A stretch of DNA of 63,909 nucleotides from positions 1 through 63,909 of the forward strand of contig BMTH01000023.1 in assembly GCA_014649575.1 (NCBI GenBank), written 5' to 3'. Origin of the DNA: Streptomyces griseoincarnatus. GTDB lineage: Bacteria > Actinomycetota > Actinomycetes > Streptomycetales > Streptomycetaceae. Shown piece after piece: positions 34,319 through 42,396 of the stretch. Numbering within the stretch: position 1 is the stretch's first letter; each line of letters opens with the position of its first letter. A program made the position numbers and the translations under genes. A model generated the notes under the pieces. The model was not told the DNA's origin, did not search any database, and worked only from the letters and a program-made list of their open reading frames with translations.

Positions 34319-34332
34319 TGATACCGGTATCA
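34319..34332. promoter_or_regulatory. LacI-type operator 1
   Basis: TGATACCGGTATCA is a perfect 14-bp palindrome with a central CpG, 48 bases upstream of the deglycase start. It matches the site at 34512-34525 except for one base. Confidence 0.8.
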
Positions 34333-34511
34333 CGCGGGCCACACGCTGACACAGCGCATCGACGGCGTCAACAGCGGTGAGGCGTCCACCGCTATGTGCC
34401 CTCCTCGAAAGGCAGCTCTGAAGTGCTACTTCATCAATCCGTACGGGCAGGGGAGCGGTCACCCGGCGGCACACCCGCGCACCTTCCCGAAGAAGATCTT
34501 CGCTCTGACTC

Positions 34512-34525
34512 TGGTACCGGTATCA
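34512..34525. promoter_or_regulatory. LacI-type operator 2
   Basis: TGGTACCGGTATCA lies about 105 bases upstream of the importer lipoprotein gene. Together with operator 1 it brackets the divergent promoters, allowing coordinate repression or looping by the LacI protein. Confidence 0.8.
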
Positions 34526-34631
34526 GATTCTCTGTACAGTCGCCGCACGCCAGCGGCCGTCCCCGGACACCCCGCAGCGGATCCGACGCGCCCGCGCCTT
34601 CGGCGGGCCCTCCCATGACGAAAGGACGCCC

Positions 34632-35951
34632 ATGCGCGCACGTGCACTGACGCGGTCCGCAGCACTCCTCGGGGCCTCGGCACTCGTCCTCACCGGCTGC
34701 TTCGCCGGACCGGCGAAGGGGCCCGCGGCCGACGTGACCGCGAAGCCGGAGTACTCCGGCACCCTGAGCGTCCTCACCAAATTCGCGGGCGAGCCCTTGG
34801 AGCCCTACTTCGAGGACCTCGCCGCCGCGTACGAGCGCAAGCACCCGAAGGTGAACGTCGAGCTGATCCAGGAGACCGACCAGAGCGTCAAGGACAAGAC
34901 CAAGACGCTCACCGCGTCGGACGCCCTGCCCGACGTCTACTTCACCTGGACGGGCACCTGGGCGGAGAACTTCATCCGCGGAGGCCGCGCGGCGGACCTC
35001 ACCGAGGTGATCGGCCCCGACACCGCGTGGGGCAAGACCTTCGGAGAGTCGGCGCTGTCGGCGTTCGCCCACGACGGCCGCTACTACGGCGTCCCGCTGT
35101 ACAACAACGGCAAGTTCATGGGCTACAGCAAGTCGGCCTTCGACAAGGCCGGCGTCGACCTGCCGAAGACCTTCGAAGAACTGATCGCCGCCTGCCCGGA
35201 CCTGCGCGAGGCCGGCTACGAGCCCATCGCCTTCGGCAACAAGGACGGCTGGCCCGCCCTGCACTACCTCCAGCAGCTCTTCGCCCACAACGTGCCGGCC
35301 GAGGTCCGTGAGGCCGACTACGATCCGAAGACCGCAGCGTGGGACGACCCGGGCTACTTGAGCGCCCTCAGGCAGTTCAAGACCCTGGTGTCCGACTGCA
35401 CGGACACCAAACGCGGCACCAACGGCGTCCTCTACACCTCGGCGCAGGAGGCCTTCGGGCAGGGCAAGGCCGCCATGTACTACCAGGAGATCCTGGAGTT
35501 CGACAACACCACCTCCGGCGGCAGGCTCAAGCCCGGCGACCTGGGCATCTTCCCGCTGCCCGCCGCCGCCGGTGCCGAGGGAGACCCGAAGGCCGTCGAG
35601 GGCGCACCCGAGGGTTACTTCGTCAACGCCCGGTCGCCGCGGGCGGCTCTCGCCGTCGACTTCATGAAGTTCGTGACGAGCATCGCCCACGCGAAAACCC
35701 TGTCCGCACCGCCCTACGGCCAGCCGAGCACCGTGGTCGGCGCGGTGACGCGACAGACCTCCAGCAAGGCCGTCCAGGAGGGGATCGACCTGGTCAACAA
35801 GGCCCCACGGCTCGCCGGCTGGCTGGACATGGTCACCGCGCCCGAGGTCGCCGACGCGTGGCTGGCCGGCGGCGAGGCCCTCATCAGCGGCAGCAAGTCG
35901 CCCGAGCAGGTCATGGACAGCGTGCGCCGGGCCTCCGACTCCGCCACGTGA
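34632..35951 (+). CDS. ABC importer substrate-binding lipoprotein
   Basis: A 439-aa extracellular solute-binding protein (family 1). The lipoprotein signal has basic start MRARALTRS, a hydrophobic core and lipobox LTGC with Cys23. The mature part reads YSGTLSVLTKFAGEPLEPYF, YERKHPKVNVELIQET, ALPDVYFTWTGTWAENFIRGG. It captures the sugar conjugate outside the cell. The start has GAAAGGA eight bases upstream. First gene of the binding protein-permease-permease operon; no ATPase is encoded here, so the pump must borrow a shared one such as MsiK (known for Streptomyces sugar importers). Confidence 0.9.
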   Translation: MRARALTRSAALLGASALVLTGCFAGPAKGPAADVTAKPEYSGTLSVLTKFAGEPLEPYFEDLAAAYERKHPKVNVELIQETDQSVKDKTKTLTASDALPDVYFTWTGTWAENFIRGGRAADLTEVIGPDTAWGKTFGESALSAFAHDGRYYGVPLYNNGKFMGYSKSAFDKAGVDLPKTFEELIAACPDLREAGYEPIAFGNKDGWPALHYLQQLFAHNVPAEVREADYDPKTAAWDDPGYLSALRQFKTLVSDCTDTKRGTNGVLYTSAQEAFGQGKAAMYYQEILEFDNTTSGGRLKPGDLGIFPLPAAAGAEGDPKAVEGAPEGYFVNARSPRAALAVDFMKFVTSIAHAKTLSAPPYGQPSTVVGAVTRQTSSKAVQEGIDLVNKAPRLAGWLDMVTAPEVADAWLAGGEALISGSKSPEQVMDSVRRASDSAT

Positions 35952-35980
35952 CCGGCGCGGGCTGAAGGGAAAACAATCCG

Positions 35981-36868
35981 GTGCGCACTCTGTACCGAAG
36001 AGCAGCCGGGCTCGCGTGGACCGTGCCGGCCCTCGTCCTGCTCGCGGTCTTCGTCTACCTCCCGCTCGTCCAGAACTTCGGCTACTCCACGCTGTCCTGG
36101 GACATCTACAGCGGCAGTCAGCAGTTCGTCGGCCTGGACAACTACCGCGACCTGTTCGCCGACCCGGTCTTCTGGACCTCCTTCACCAACAACCTCTGGT
36201 ACGCCCTGCTGTCGATCGTCTTCCAGGTCTTCGGCGCCCTCCTGCTGGCCGCACTCGTCGAGAGCATCCGCAGCACGCGATGGCAGCGCGCCCTCCGGAC
36301 GATCTACTTCATCCCCTCCGCGATCTCACTGACCGTCGCGGGACTGCTCTTCTACTTCATCTACGAGCCCAACCTCGGCCTGCTCAACCACGCCCTGGAG
36401 GCGGTCGCACCCGGCACGTTCGACCACGCCTGGCTGGGCCAGGAGAGCACCGCCATGACGGCGGTCATCGCGATGAGCCAGTGGCAGGGCTTCGGCTACT
36501 CGACGCTGCTGTTCGCCGTCGCCATCCAGCGGATCCCCGCCGAGCTCCACGAAGCGGCCGCCCTGGACGGCGCCGGACCCGTCCGCCGCTTCTTCCGGGT
36601 CACGCTCCCGCTCGTGCGGGAGATGACCGGCCTCATGGTCCTGGTCACCGTGTCAGGCGCCTTCCAGGTGTTCAACGAGGTCATGGTGATGACCAGCGGC
36701 GGACCCGACAACTCGACCCACGTGCTCGGCACGTGGCTGTACCGCAACGGCTTCGTACGCAACGACTTCGGCCACGCCGCGGCCATCGGCACCGTGATCT
36801 TCGTGATCACCCTCACGGTCGCGATGGCGCAGCTGTGGTTCACCCGGAGAAGAAGGGTGGAATGGTGA
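35981..36868 (+). CDS. ABC sugar importer permease 1 (MalF-type)
   Basis: A 295-aa permease with six TM helices and the EAA loop near residue 185: ELHEAAALDGAGPVRRFFRVTLP, which contacts the ATPase. The N-terminus is AAGLAWTVPALVLLAVFVYLP. It starts 29 bases after the binding-protein stop and overlaps the next permease by seven bases. Confidence 0.92.
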   Translation: MRTLYRRAAGLAWTVPALVLLAVFVYLPLVQNFGYSTLSWDIYSGSQQFVGLDNYRDLFADPVFWTSFTNNLWYALLSIVFQVFGALLLAALVESIRSTRWQRALRTIYFIPSAISLTVAGLLFYFIYEPNLGLLNHALEAVAPGTFDHAWLGQESTAMTAVIAMSQWQGFGYSTLLFAVAIQRIPAELHEAAALDGAGPVRRFFRVTLPLVREMTGLMVLVTVSGAFQVFNEVMVMTSGGPDNSTHVLGTWLYRNGFVRNDFGHAAAIGTVIFVITLTVAMAQLWFTRRRRVEW

Positions 36869-37698
36869 GCCGTCTCGGCTTCCTCGGCGCGATCGCGCGC
36901 CTGTTCATGTGGGCCTTCCTGCTGAGTCTCGCGGTCGTGGTGCTCTATCCGCTGCTGTGGATGGTCCTGAACGGGTTCAAGACCAACGCCGAACTCTTCG
37001 GCAACCCCTTCGCGCTCCCCACCGACCTGAGCTTCGGCAACTACCGCGACGCGTGGAACCGCGGCGTCAGCGACTACCTCGCGGCCAGCGTCCTGGTCAC
37101 GGTGACGTCCACGGTGGCGACCGTCTTCATCAGCGCCTGGGCGGCGTACGGACTGACACGGGTGGACATCCCGTTCAACAAGGTGCTCACCGCCGTCATC
37201 CTGGGCGGCCTGATGCTCACCCCGACCGTCGCCCTGGTCCCGCTGGTGCGCATGTTCCAGTCGATGGGCCTGTACAACAGCTTCTGGGCGCTGCTCATCC
37301 TCTACACGGCCTTCCGCGTCCCCTTCACCACCTTCCTCATCCGCGCCTACATGATCGACCTGCCGCGCGAGGTGGACGAGGCCGCACAGATCGACGGGGC
37401 CGGCCGCTGGACCGCGTTCTGGCGGATCATCCTGCCGATGTGCAAGCCCATCATCACGTCCACCGTCCTGCTGCACGTGCTCTTCGCATGGAACGAATAC
37501 CTGTTCGCCATGGTGTTCACCAACGGCAGTGACGTGCAGACCCTGCCGGTCGGCCTGACGAGCCTGATGAGCAAGCACGGCACGGACTTTCCCGTCGTCT
37601 TCGCCGGCATGGTGATCGCCGCGGTCCCCGTGGTGCTCCTGTTCCTCTTCGGCCAGCGCTACATCGTCAAGGGCCTGGCCGACGGCATCGGCAAGTGA
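36862..37698 (+). CDS. ABC sugar importer permease 2 (MalG-type)
   Basis: A 278-aa permease with six TM helices and EAA loop EVDEAAQIDGAGRWTAFWRIILP. ATG at 36862 and GTG at 36865 are adjacent possible starts, both overlapping the end of permease 1, behind AAGGGTGG. Its stop overlaps the GTG of the eroded epimerase frame, which shows the operon once continued. Confidence 0.92.
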   Translation: MVSRLGFLGAIARLFMWAFLLSLAVVVLYPLLWMVLNGFKTNAELFGNPFALPTDLSFGNYRDAWNRGVSDYLAASVLVTVTSTVATVFISAWAAYGLTRVDIPFNKVLTAVILGGLMLTPTVALVPLVRMFQSMGLYNSFWALLILYTAFRVPFTTFLIRAYMIDLPREVDEAAQIDGAGRWTAFWRIILPMCKPIITSTVLLHVLFAWNEYLFAMVFTNGSDVQTLPVGLTSLMSKHGTDFPVVFAGMVIAAVPVVLLFLFGQRYIVKGLADGIGK

Positions 37699-37994
37699 AC
37701 GCCCCGGCAAGAACGGAGAACCCCATGCCGATCGCCCGCCCCCCGCGGCTGGCCGGATCCGATCACGCCTACCAGCATCTGCCGTTCGGCACATTCCCCG
37801 ACGACGCGGTCGCCCTGGGCCGCGAGAAGCCGGAACTCCGGGGCATCGCCCCGCACCTGCACATCCCGCAGGTCGGCGATGCGGAGGCACGCGACCTGCG
37901 CCGCCGTAACGTCATCGGCAGGATGCGCGCAACCGAGCTTTCCGTGAGTTCGGTCTGCGGCCTCCTCCCGGCTTCGCCGAGCCGGGCGGCGTGA
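37695..37994 (+). pseudogene. Eroded sugar isomerase/epimerase, FrlC-like N-terminal fragment
   Basis: A GTG overlapping the permease stop opens a 99-codon frame. HAYQHLPFGTFPDDAVALG and GIAPHLHIPQVGDAEARDL look like the first two beta-alpha units of a xylose-isomerase-like TIM barrel, the fold of fructoselysine 3-epimerase FrlC. After about residue 75 the sequence becomes unrelated, so the remaining 200 or so residues are lost. Expected substitutions at normally hydrophobic places (REKPELRG) suggest decay. An intact gene would widen substrate range to psicoselysine-type sugars (inference). Confidence 0.5.
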
Positions 37995-38104
37995 ACCGCT
38001 CCGGAATCGACGGAGGCTCCAGCAGGCTGAACGGGCCGCCGTGGCTTGCGGCAGGCCGCGTGGAAACAGACCAGGGCGCTCCGAGGGGGAACAGCACGGG
38101 ATGC

Positions 38105-39106
38105 TCAGCCGCCGACCACTCCGGCGTCGATGCGCCGGCCACGCGACGTGTCCACCGCGACGGGGATACCGTCCGGGATCCGTCCCTCGAGCCGGTCGAG
38201 CAGAGACTCCACCGGCGGGAGGTCTCCGGGGCTGCGGACGTGGACGTACATCGTCCGCGACGTCGCGTCGACGCTCGTGACGGACGCGTCCGGCACGTCG
38301 GCAAGCCACTGCTGTGCCGCGTCCTTGGTCCGGCCGGTCCACGTGTCGAGCAGGAGTGTGATCACGGTGTTGGCCGTCAGCGGAACGAACACGGCGGTGA
38401 ACAGCAGGATCATGGCCGCGTAGGTCCTGCGGGCGGGACGTCCGGCTGCCTTGTCGGCCTCCGTGCCGTAGCCGAGCGAGGCGAAGACCACCATGCCGCC
38501 GAAGACCAGGGCGAAGAGGTTCGACACGAACAGCACCAACGCCCCCAGCGCCAGCCATCCCGACAGCTGTCCCAGACACACCCCTGCCACCACCAGGGGC
38601 GGGACAAGAGAGATGGCGATCGCGACGCCGGGCAGCACGGCGGCGACGTCCCGGCGGGCCAGTGCCACTGCGCCGGCGAAACCGGTCGCCAGGGCGGCGA
38701 TCAGGTCCATCAGGCCCGACGACGTCCGTGAGGAGATCTGGCTGTTGGACAGCAGGTCGTAGTCGCCGGGGAGGGCCACCGACACGGCCATCCCGACTGC
38801 GGTCACCAGCAGGCACGCCAGGAGGACGACCCTGGCCGATCCGGTGCGGCGGCGCTTCACCGAGCCCAGGGCGATGCCCATGATGGGCGTGGACAGCGGC
38901 GCGATGATCATCGCGCCGATCACGGTGGCCGTCGAGTCCGTGAGCACGCCGCCGGATGCGATGACCGACGACAGCGTCAGCATCGTCCAGAAGGCCGAAC
39001 GCCTGGACGTGGTGTCCCCGGACGACAGGTCCAGGTCCTCGGTCAACTCGTCCAGCGAGCGGCGCTGGGAGGCCGGCAGGACTCGGGTGCGGACTTTGCC
39101 GATCAT
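38105..39106 (-). CDS. DUF389 family membrane protein
   Basis: A 333-aa protein with about six TM helices and the DUF389 core: ASGGVLTDSTATVIGAMIIAPLSTPIMGIALG, read as two blocks, containing the conserved GAMIIAPLM-like motif. Then come LARRDVAAVLPGVAIAISLVPPLVVAG and a soluble C-terminal domain (SVTSVDATSRTMYVHVRSPGD). Function unknown in the family. ATG at 39106 follows GGGGG; a TTG four codons earlier is possible. It stands alone. Confidence 0.85.
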   Translation of the reverse strand: MIGKVRTRVLPASQRRSLDELTEDLDLSSGDTTSRRSAFWTMLTLSSVIASGGVLTDSTATVIGAMIIAPLSTPIMGIALGSVKRRRTGSARVVLLACLLVTAVGMAVSVALPGDYDLLSNSQISSRTSSGLMDLIAALATGFAGAVALARRDVAAVLPGVAIAISLVPPLVVAGVCLGQLSGWLALGALVLFVSNLFALVFGGMVVFASLGYGTEADKAAGRPARRTYAAMILLFTAVFVPLTANTVITLLLDTWTGRTKDAAQQWLADVPDASVTSVDATSRTMYVHVRSPGDLPPVESLLDRLEGRIPDGIPVAVDTSRGRRIDAGVVGG

Positions 39107-39718
39107 GCCCCCGAACAACCACGGTCAGCCCAGCTCCAGCGGGCAGGACACGAATCTACGAGCTCTTCGGGGTCGCTGGTGCGGGATCTGTTCGCGGGTC
39201 TGCCGGGCACGCAGGGTGCTCCGCCCTGCCGCCTCTCCTGCTGCAGCACGGCGGTGCGGGCTGCTTCGCCGTTCGTATGACGCCGGATCCTGGGCGTTGG
39301 CCTGGCGCCGCACTCCCTTGCTCGGCCTGGAGCTGCTCGACGACCGCACGCAGGGTGCGGGCTTGGTGCGCAGCACGACGGCTTCGAGGGAGCCTGCTGG
39401 GCGGCTTCGGCTCGAAGCCGTCGTGCTGCGAGGCCGGCATGGGCAGGCCGGCGCGGATCGTGGTGAATCGCTGTCGCATGACCGCCGGCTTGTCGGGGCG
39501 TCGCCAAGCGCACCGGGGCATGGAACGTCTCGGCGTACGGGGAGGTGCGCAGAGCCTGCCAGGCCTGCAGGCGGGCGGATCCGGCGGCACGCTCGGCACG
39601 CTGCTGCTCCTCGCGCTTCGGCCAGTTGTCGCATGTACCGGATGAGGAGGCACTGCGCCCAAGCCGGGCGGGCATGGTTCGAGGTCTGCCACGTCCAGTG
39701 GGGGCGGGCGCCCCCACG
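39107..39718. other. Degenerate stretch between DUF389 and the MFS gene
   Basis: No intact gene. Leftward frames contain coiled-coil-like scraps (NWPKREEQQRAERAA; TLRAVVEQLQAEQGS) in different frames, and CGACGGCTTCGAG-type words repeat in inverted orientation near 39368-39421. It looks like a decayed gene, possibly mobile-element related, but I cannot name it. Confidence 0.4.
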
Positions 39719-40990
39719 TCACCGTGGCACTCCGCTGCCCGCGACGGTCGTGCCGGTGCCGGTGCCAGTGTCGTGGGATGCGCCGGTGGCGGGGAGGGCG
39801 GGTCCGGGAGGGGCCTTGCGGAGTCGGGTGTGCAGCAGGGCCAGCAGCAAGGCCGCCGCGGTGGATGCCGCACCGGCCGCGGCCACGGTCGGCAGCGTGT
39901 TCCCGCGGGCCAGCAGGAGGCCGCCGAGCCAGCTGCCGAGCGCGATGCCCACGCAGAACGCCGAGTTGTTGACGGTCAACGCCATGGTGGAGGACGACGG
40001 GCCCGCCGCGGACACGATGGCGTTGTTGAGGGCGGGGATCGTCGCGAAGTAGGCGGTGCCCAGCAGGCAGAAGACGCCGGCCACGGCCCACCGGTTGCCC
40101 GGGGGCAGCGCGAGCAGGAGCAGACCCGCCGCGGCCGCGCCCAGGGTCGCGGGGACGGCCGCGGACGGGAACCGGTCGGCTGCCCGGCCGCCGGCCGTGT
40201 TGCCGACGATGCCTCCGAGCCCGTACAGCAGCAGGAGCACGGTGACGCTCCCGGAGCCGAAGCCGGCGGATTGCGTGAGGTACGGCGAGGCGTAGGTGTA
40301 GAGGGCGAAGACTCCCGCGGTGCCCAGCGTGATCACCGCGGCGACCAGCAGCATCGGGCCCGGCAGGACGAACCGGCGCCGGCCGGGGCCGGTGTCCGGA
40401 GCGGCCGTTCGGCGCAGGCCGGCCGGCTTCGCCGTGCCCCTCGGGGATTCCGGTGCGGGAAACCGGGTGAGCAGCGCGGTGGCGGCGAGACTCACCGCGG
40501 CCAGTGCCCAGAAGGTGGCGCGCCAGCCGAACGCGTTCCCGATCAGGGTGCCGGCGGGCACCCCGGCCACACTGGACAGGCCGATGCCGAGGGTGACCTT
40601 CGCTCCGTACGCGGCCCGCCGGTCCGGTGGCGCCGTGTCCCGGGCGGCGGCCACGAAGGCGGCGATCAGGGTGGAGTGGACGACCGCGCTCACCACGCGG
40701 CCCACGAGCAGCCAGCCGAAGCCGGGTGCCGACGCGCCCAGCGTGTTGCCCATGACGAACACGCCCATCATGGCGGGCAGAAGCGTGGCGCGGCGCAGCG
40801 TGGCGGTGGCCGCGGTGACCAGGGGGCCGACCAGGACGACCGCGGCGGCGTACACGGTGATCAGCAGGCCGACGGCGGTCAGTGAGACGCCGACGTCCTG
40901 CGCGATGCCCGGCAGGATGCCTGCGATGACGCTCTCGGCGGTACCGATGCAGAAAGTGCACAGCATCATCGCGAGGACGGGCAGCGGCAT
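39719..40990 (-). CDS. MFS drug:H+ antiporter-type exporter
   Basis: A 423-aa, twelve-TM transporter of the DHA1 (AraJ/YdhP-like) group: FCIGTAESVIAGILPGIAQDVG in TM1 and its loop, then GRVVSAVVHSTLIAAFVAAA and GVPAGTLIGNAFGWRATFW (the antiporter motif C region). The last 25 residues are a Gly/Thr-rich tail. It is the last gene of the leftward arm of the cyclitol cluster, about 85 bases after the acyltransferase, and is the likely product exporter (inference). Confidence 0.88.
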   Translation of the reverse strand: MPLPVLAMMLCTFCIGTAESVIAGILPGIAQDVGVSLTAVGLLITVYAAAVVLVGPLVTAATATLRRATLLPAMMGVFVMGNTLGASAPGFGWLLVGRVVSAVVHSTLIAAFVAAARDTAPPDRRAAYGAKVTLGIGLSSVAGVPAGTLIGNAFGWRATFWALAAVSLAATALLTRFPAPESPRGTAKPAGLRRTAAPDTGPGRRRFVLPGPMLLVAAVITLGTAGVFALYTYASPYLTQSAGFGSGSVTVLLLLYGLGGIVGNTAGGRAADRFPSAAVPATLGAAAAGLLLLALPPGNRWAVAGVFCLLGTAYFATIPALNNAIVSAAGPSSSTMALTVNNSAFCVGIALGSWLGGLLLARGNTLPTVAAAGAASTAAALLLALLHTRLRKAPPGPALPATGASHDTGTGTGTTVAGSGVPR

Positions 40991-41074
40991 GAAAGCTCCT
41001 CTGAGGTCGGCCCCGTGGCCGCCGGGCTCTCCGGGGGCGAGCCGGGAGAGCCCGGCGGCCGGGGTCCGGTCGGG

Positions 41075-42295
41075 TCAGGGCGTGCCGACGGTGACCGGCC
41101 GGTCGCTCTCCTCGCTCCCGGGCCCGGGACCGTCGGCGGAGGGCTGGTCACGGGCGACGCGGAGGGTACGGGCACGGCCCCGGCGCGCCCAGGCCCGTAC
41201 GGCGGGCCGTTCGACGCCGGCGTACAGCAGCCAGGCCAGCAGCAGGCTCACCGCGGCGATCAGCACGGCCACGCCGGCCGCCTCGGCGAGCGAGCCGGTC
41301 TCGCGGTACCCGAACCGTTCCTGCAGTACGGACAGCAGGATCTGGTGGACCAGGTAGAAGGCGAACGACACCTCGCCGAGCCATACCCATACGCGTCCGC
41401 CGACGGCGGTGCCGCGGCCCTGCGCGTCCCGGGCCGCAGCGGCGGAGATCAGCAGCGCGAACGGCACGACGACGACGGCGTTCAGGGAGAACAGGAAGGG
41501 CGCCTGGAGGCTCAGCACGTAGGCCGTCAGCGTGACGGCCAGCGCGGGCAGCACCCCGAGGCCCACCCACCGGCCGGTCAGCACGATCCGGGCCATCAGG
41601 ATGCCGAGCAGGAAGTCGAGCACCCGTGCGGGCGGAAAGATGTAGACGAGCCACATCTGGGTGATGGAATGGCCGTACAGCGGAGAGTTGGCGTGGTTCG
41701 GTCCGAACGACTCACCCGCGGGCAGCAGCTGTACCAGCAGCGGCAGCGAGATGATCACCATCGCCGTGCCGCCGGCCCACCACCACAGCCGCTCGGCGCG
41801 GATCCGGCGGACCCTGCGGTACAGCGCGGGGAACAGCAGGTAGAAGACCAGCTCGCAGGAGAGCGACCAGCTGGGGTTGTTGATACTGAAGAACACGTCG
41901 TCGCGCGGTACCCACGCCTGGAGGAGCAGGAAGTTGGGGATGCCCGCTCCCCAGGTCGCCGACGCGTAGGCGTAGCAGGCCAGGGCGACGAAGAAGGTGA
42001 CGACGTGGTTGGGCGCGATCTTCACGATCCGGCGTCCCCAGAACGAGGTCGTGGTGTCGCCGTCGCGCGCGGACCAGGCCAGTACGAAGCCGCTGAGGAT
42101 GAAGAAGAAGGTGACACCGGCCCAGCCGCCGTTCTTCACCGCGGAGGCGAAGGGGCCGTGCTGTTCACCGGGGGTGGAGTAGGCGTCGAGCAGTGACAGG
42201 TGGAAGAGGAACACCAGGAAGGCGGCGAAGAACCGCATTCCGGTGAGTGAGGAGAGCCGGGGAGAGCGCCCGGGCACAGTAGGTGCAGTGGACAC
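41075..42295 (-). CDS. Membrane acyltransferase, family 3
   Basis: A 406-aa integral membrane acyltransferase with about ten TM helices. Acyltransferase-3 features: RFFAAFLVFLFHLSLLDAY with the catalytic-type His, FFILSGFVLAWSARDGD, FWGRRIVKIAPNH and FAFYLVHQILLSV. These enzymes O-acylate sugars, cyclitols and antibiotics at the membrane. GTG start at 42295 (VSTAPTVPG). Sits between the flavooxidase and the exporter in the same direction, so it probably acylates the cyclitol product. Confidence 0.87.
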   Translation of the reverse strand: MSTAPTVPGRSPRLSSLTGMRFFAAFLVFLFHLSLLDAYSTPGEQHGPFASAVKNGGWAGVTFFFILSGFVLAWSARDGDTTTSFWGRRIVKIAPNHVVTFFVALACYAYASATWGAGIPNFLLLQAWVPRDDVFFSINNPSWSLSCELVFYLLFPALYRRVRRIRAERLWWWAGGTAMVIISLPLLVQLLPAGESFGPNHANSPLYGHSITQMWLVYIFPPARVLDFLLGILMARIVLTGRWVGLGVLPALAVTLTAYVLSLQAPFLFSLNAVVVVPFALLISAAAARDAQGRGTAVGGRVWVWLGEVSFAFYLVHQILLSVLQERFGYRETGSLAEAAGVAVLIAAVSLLLAWLLYAGVERPAVRAWARRGRARTLRVARDQPSADGPGPGSEESDRPVTVGTP

Positions 42296-42396
42296 GAGGG
42301 TTTCCCGTCGGTGTAGGTCTGCGGGCGAGGAGGGGAGCCGGCCGGCACGTCCGGGCCGTGGGCGCAGCGACGTGCCGGTCGGCCGGGTGCGCCGGG

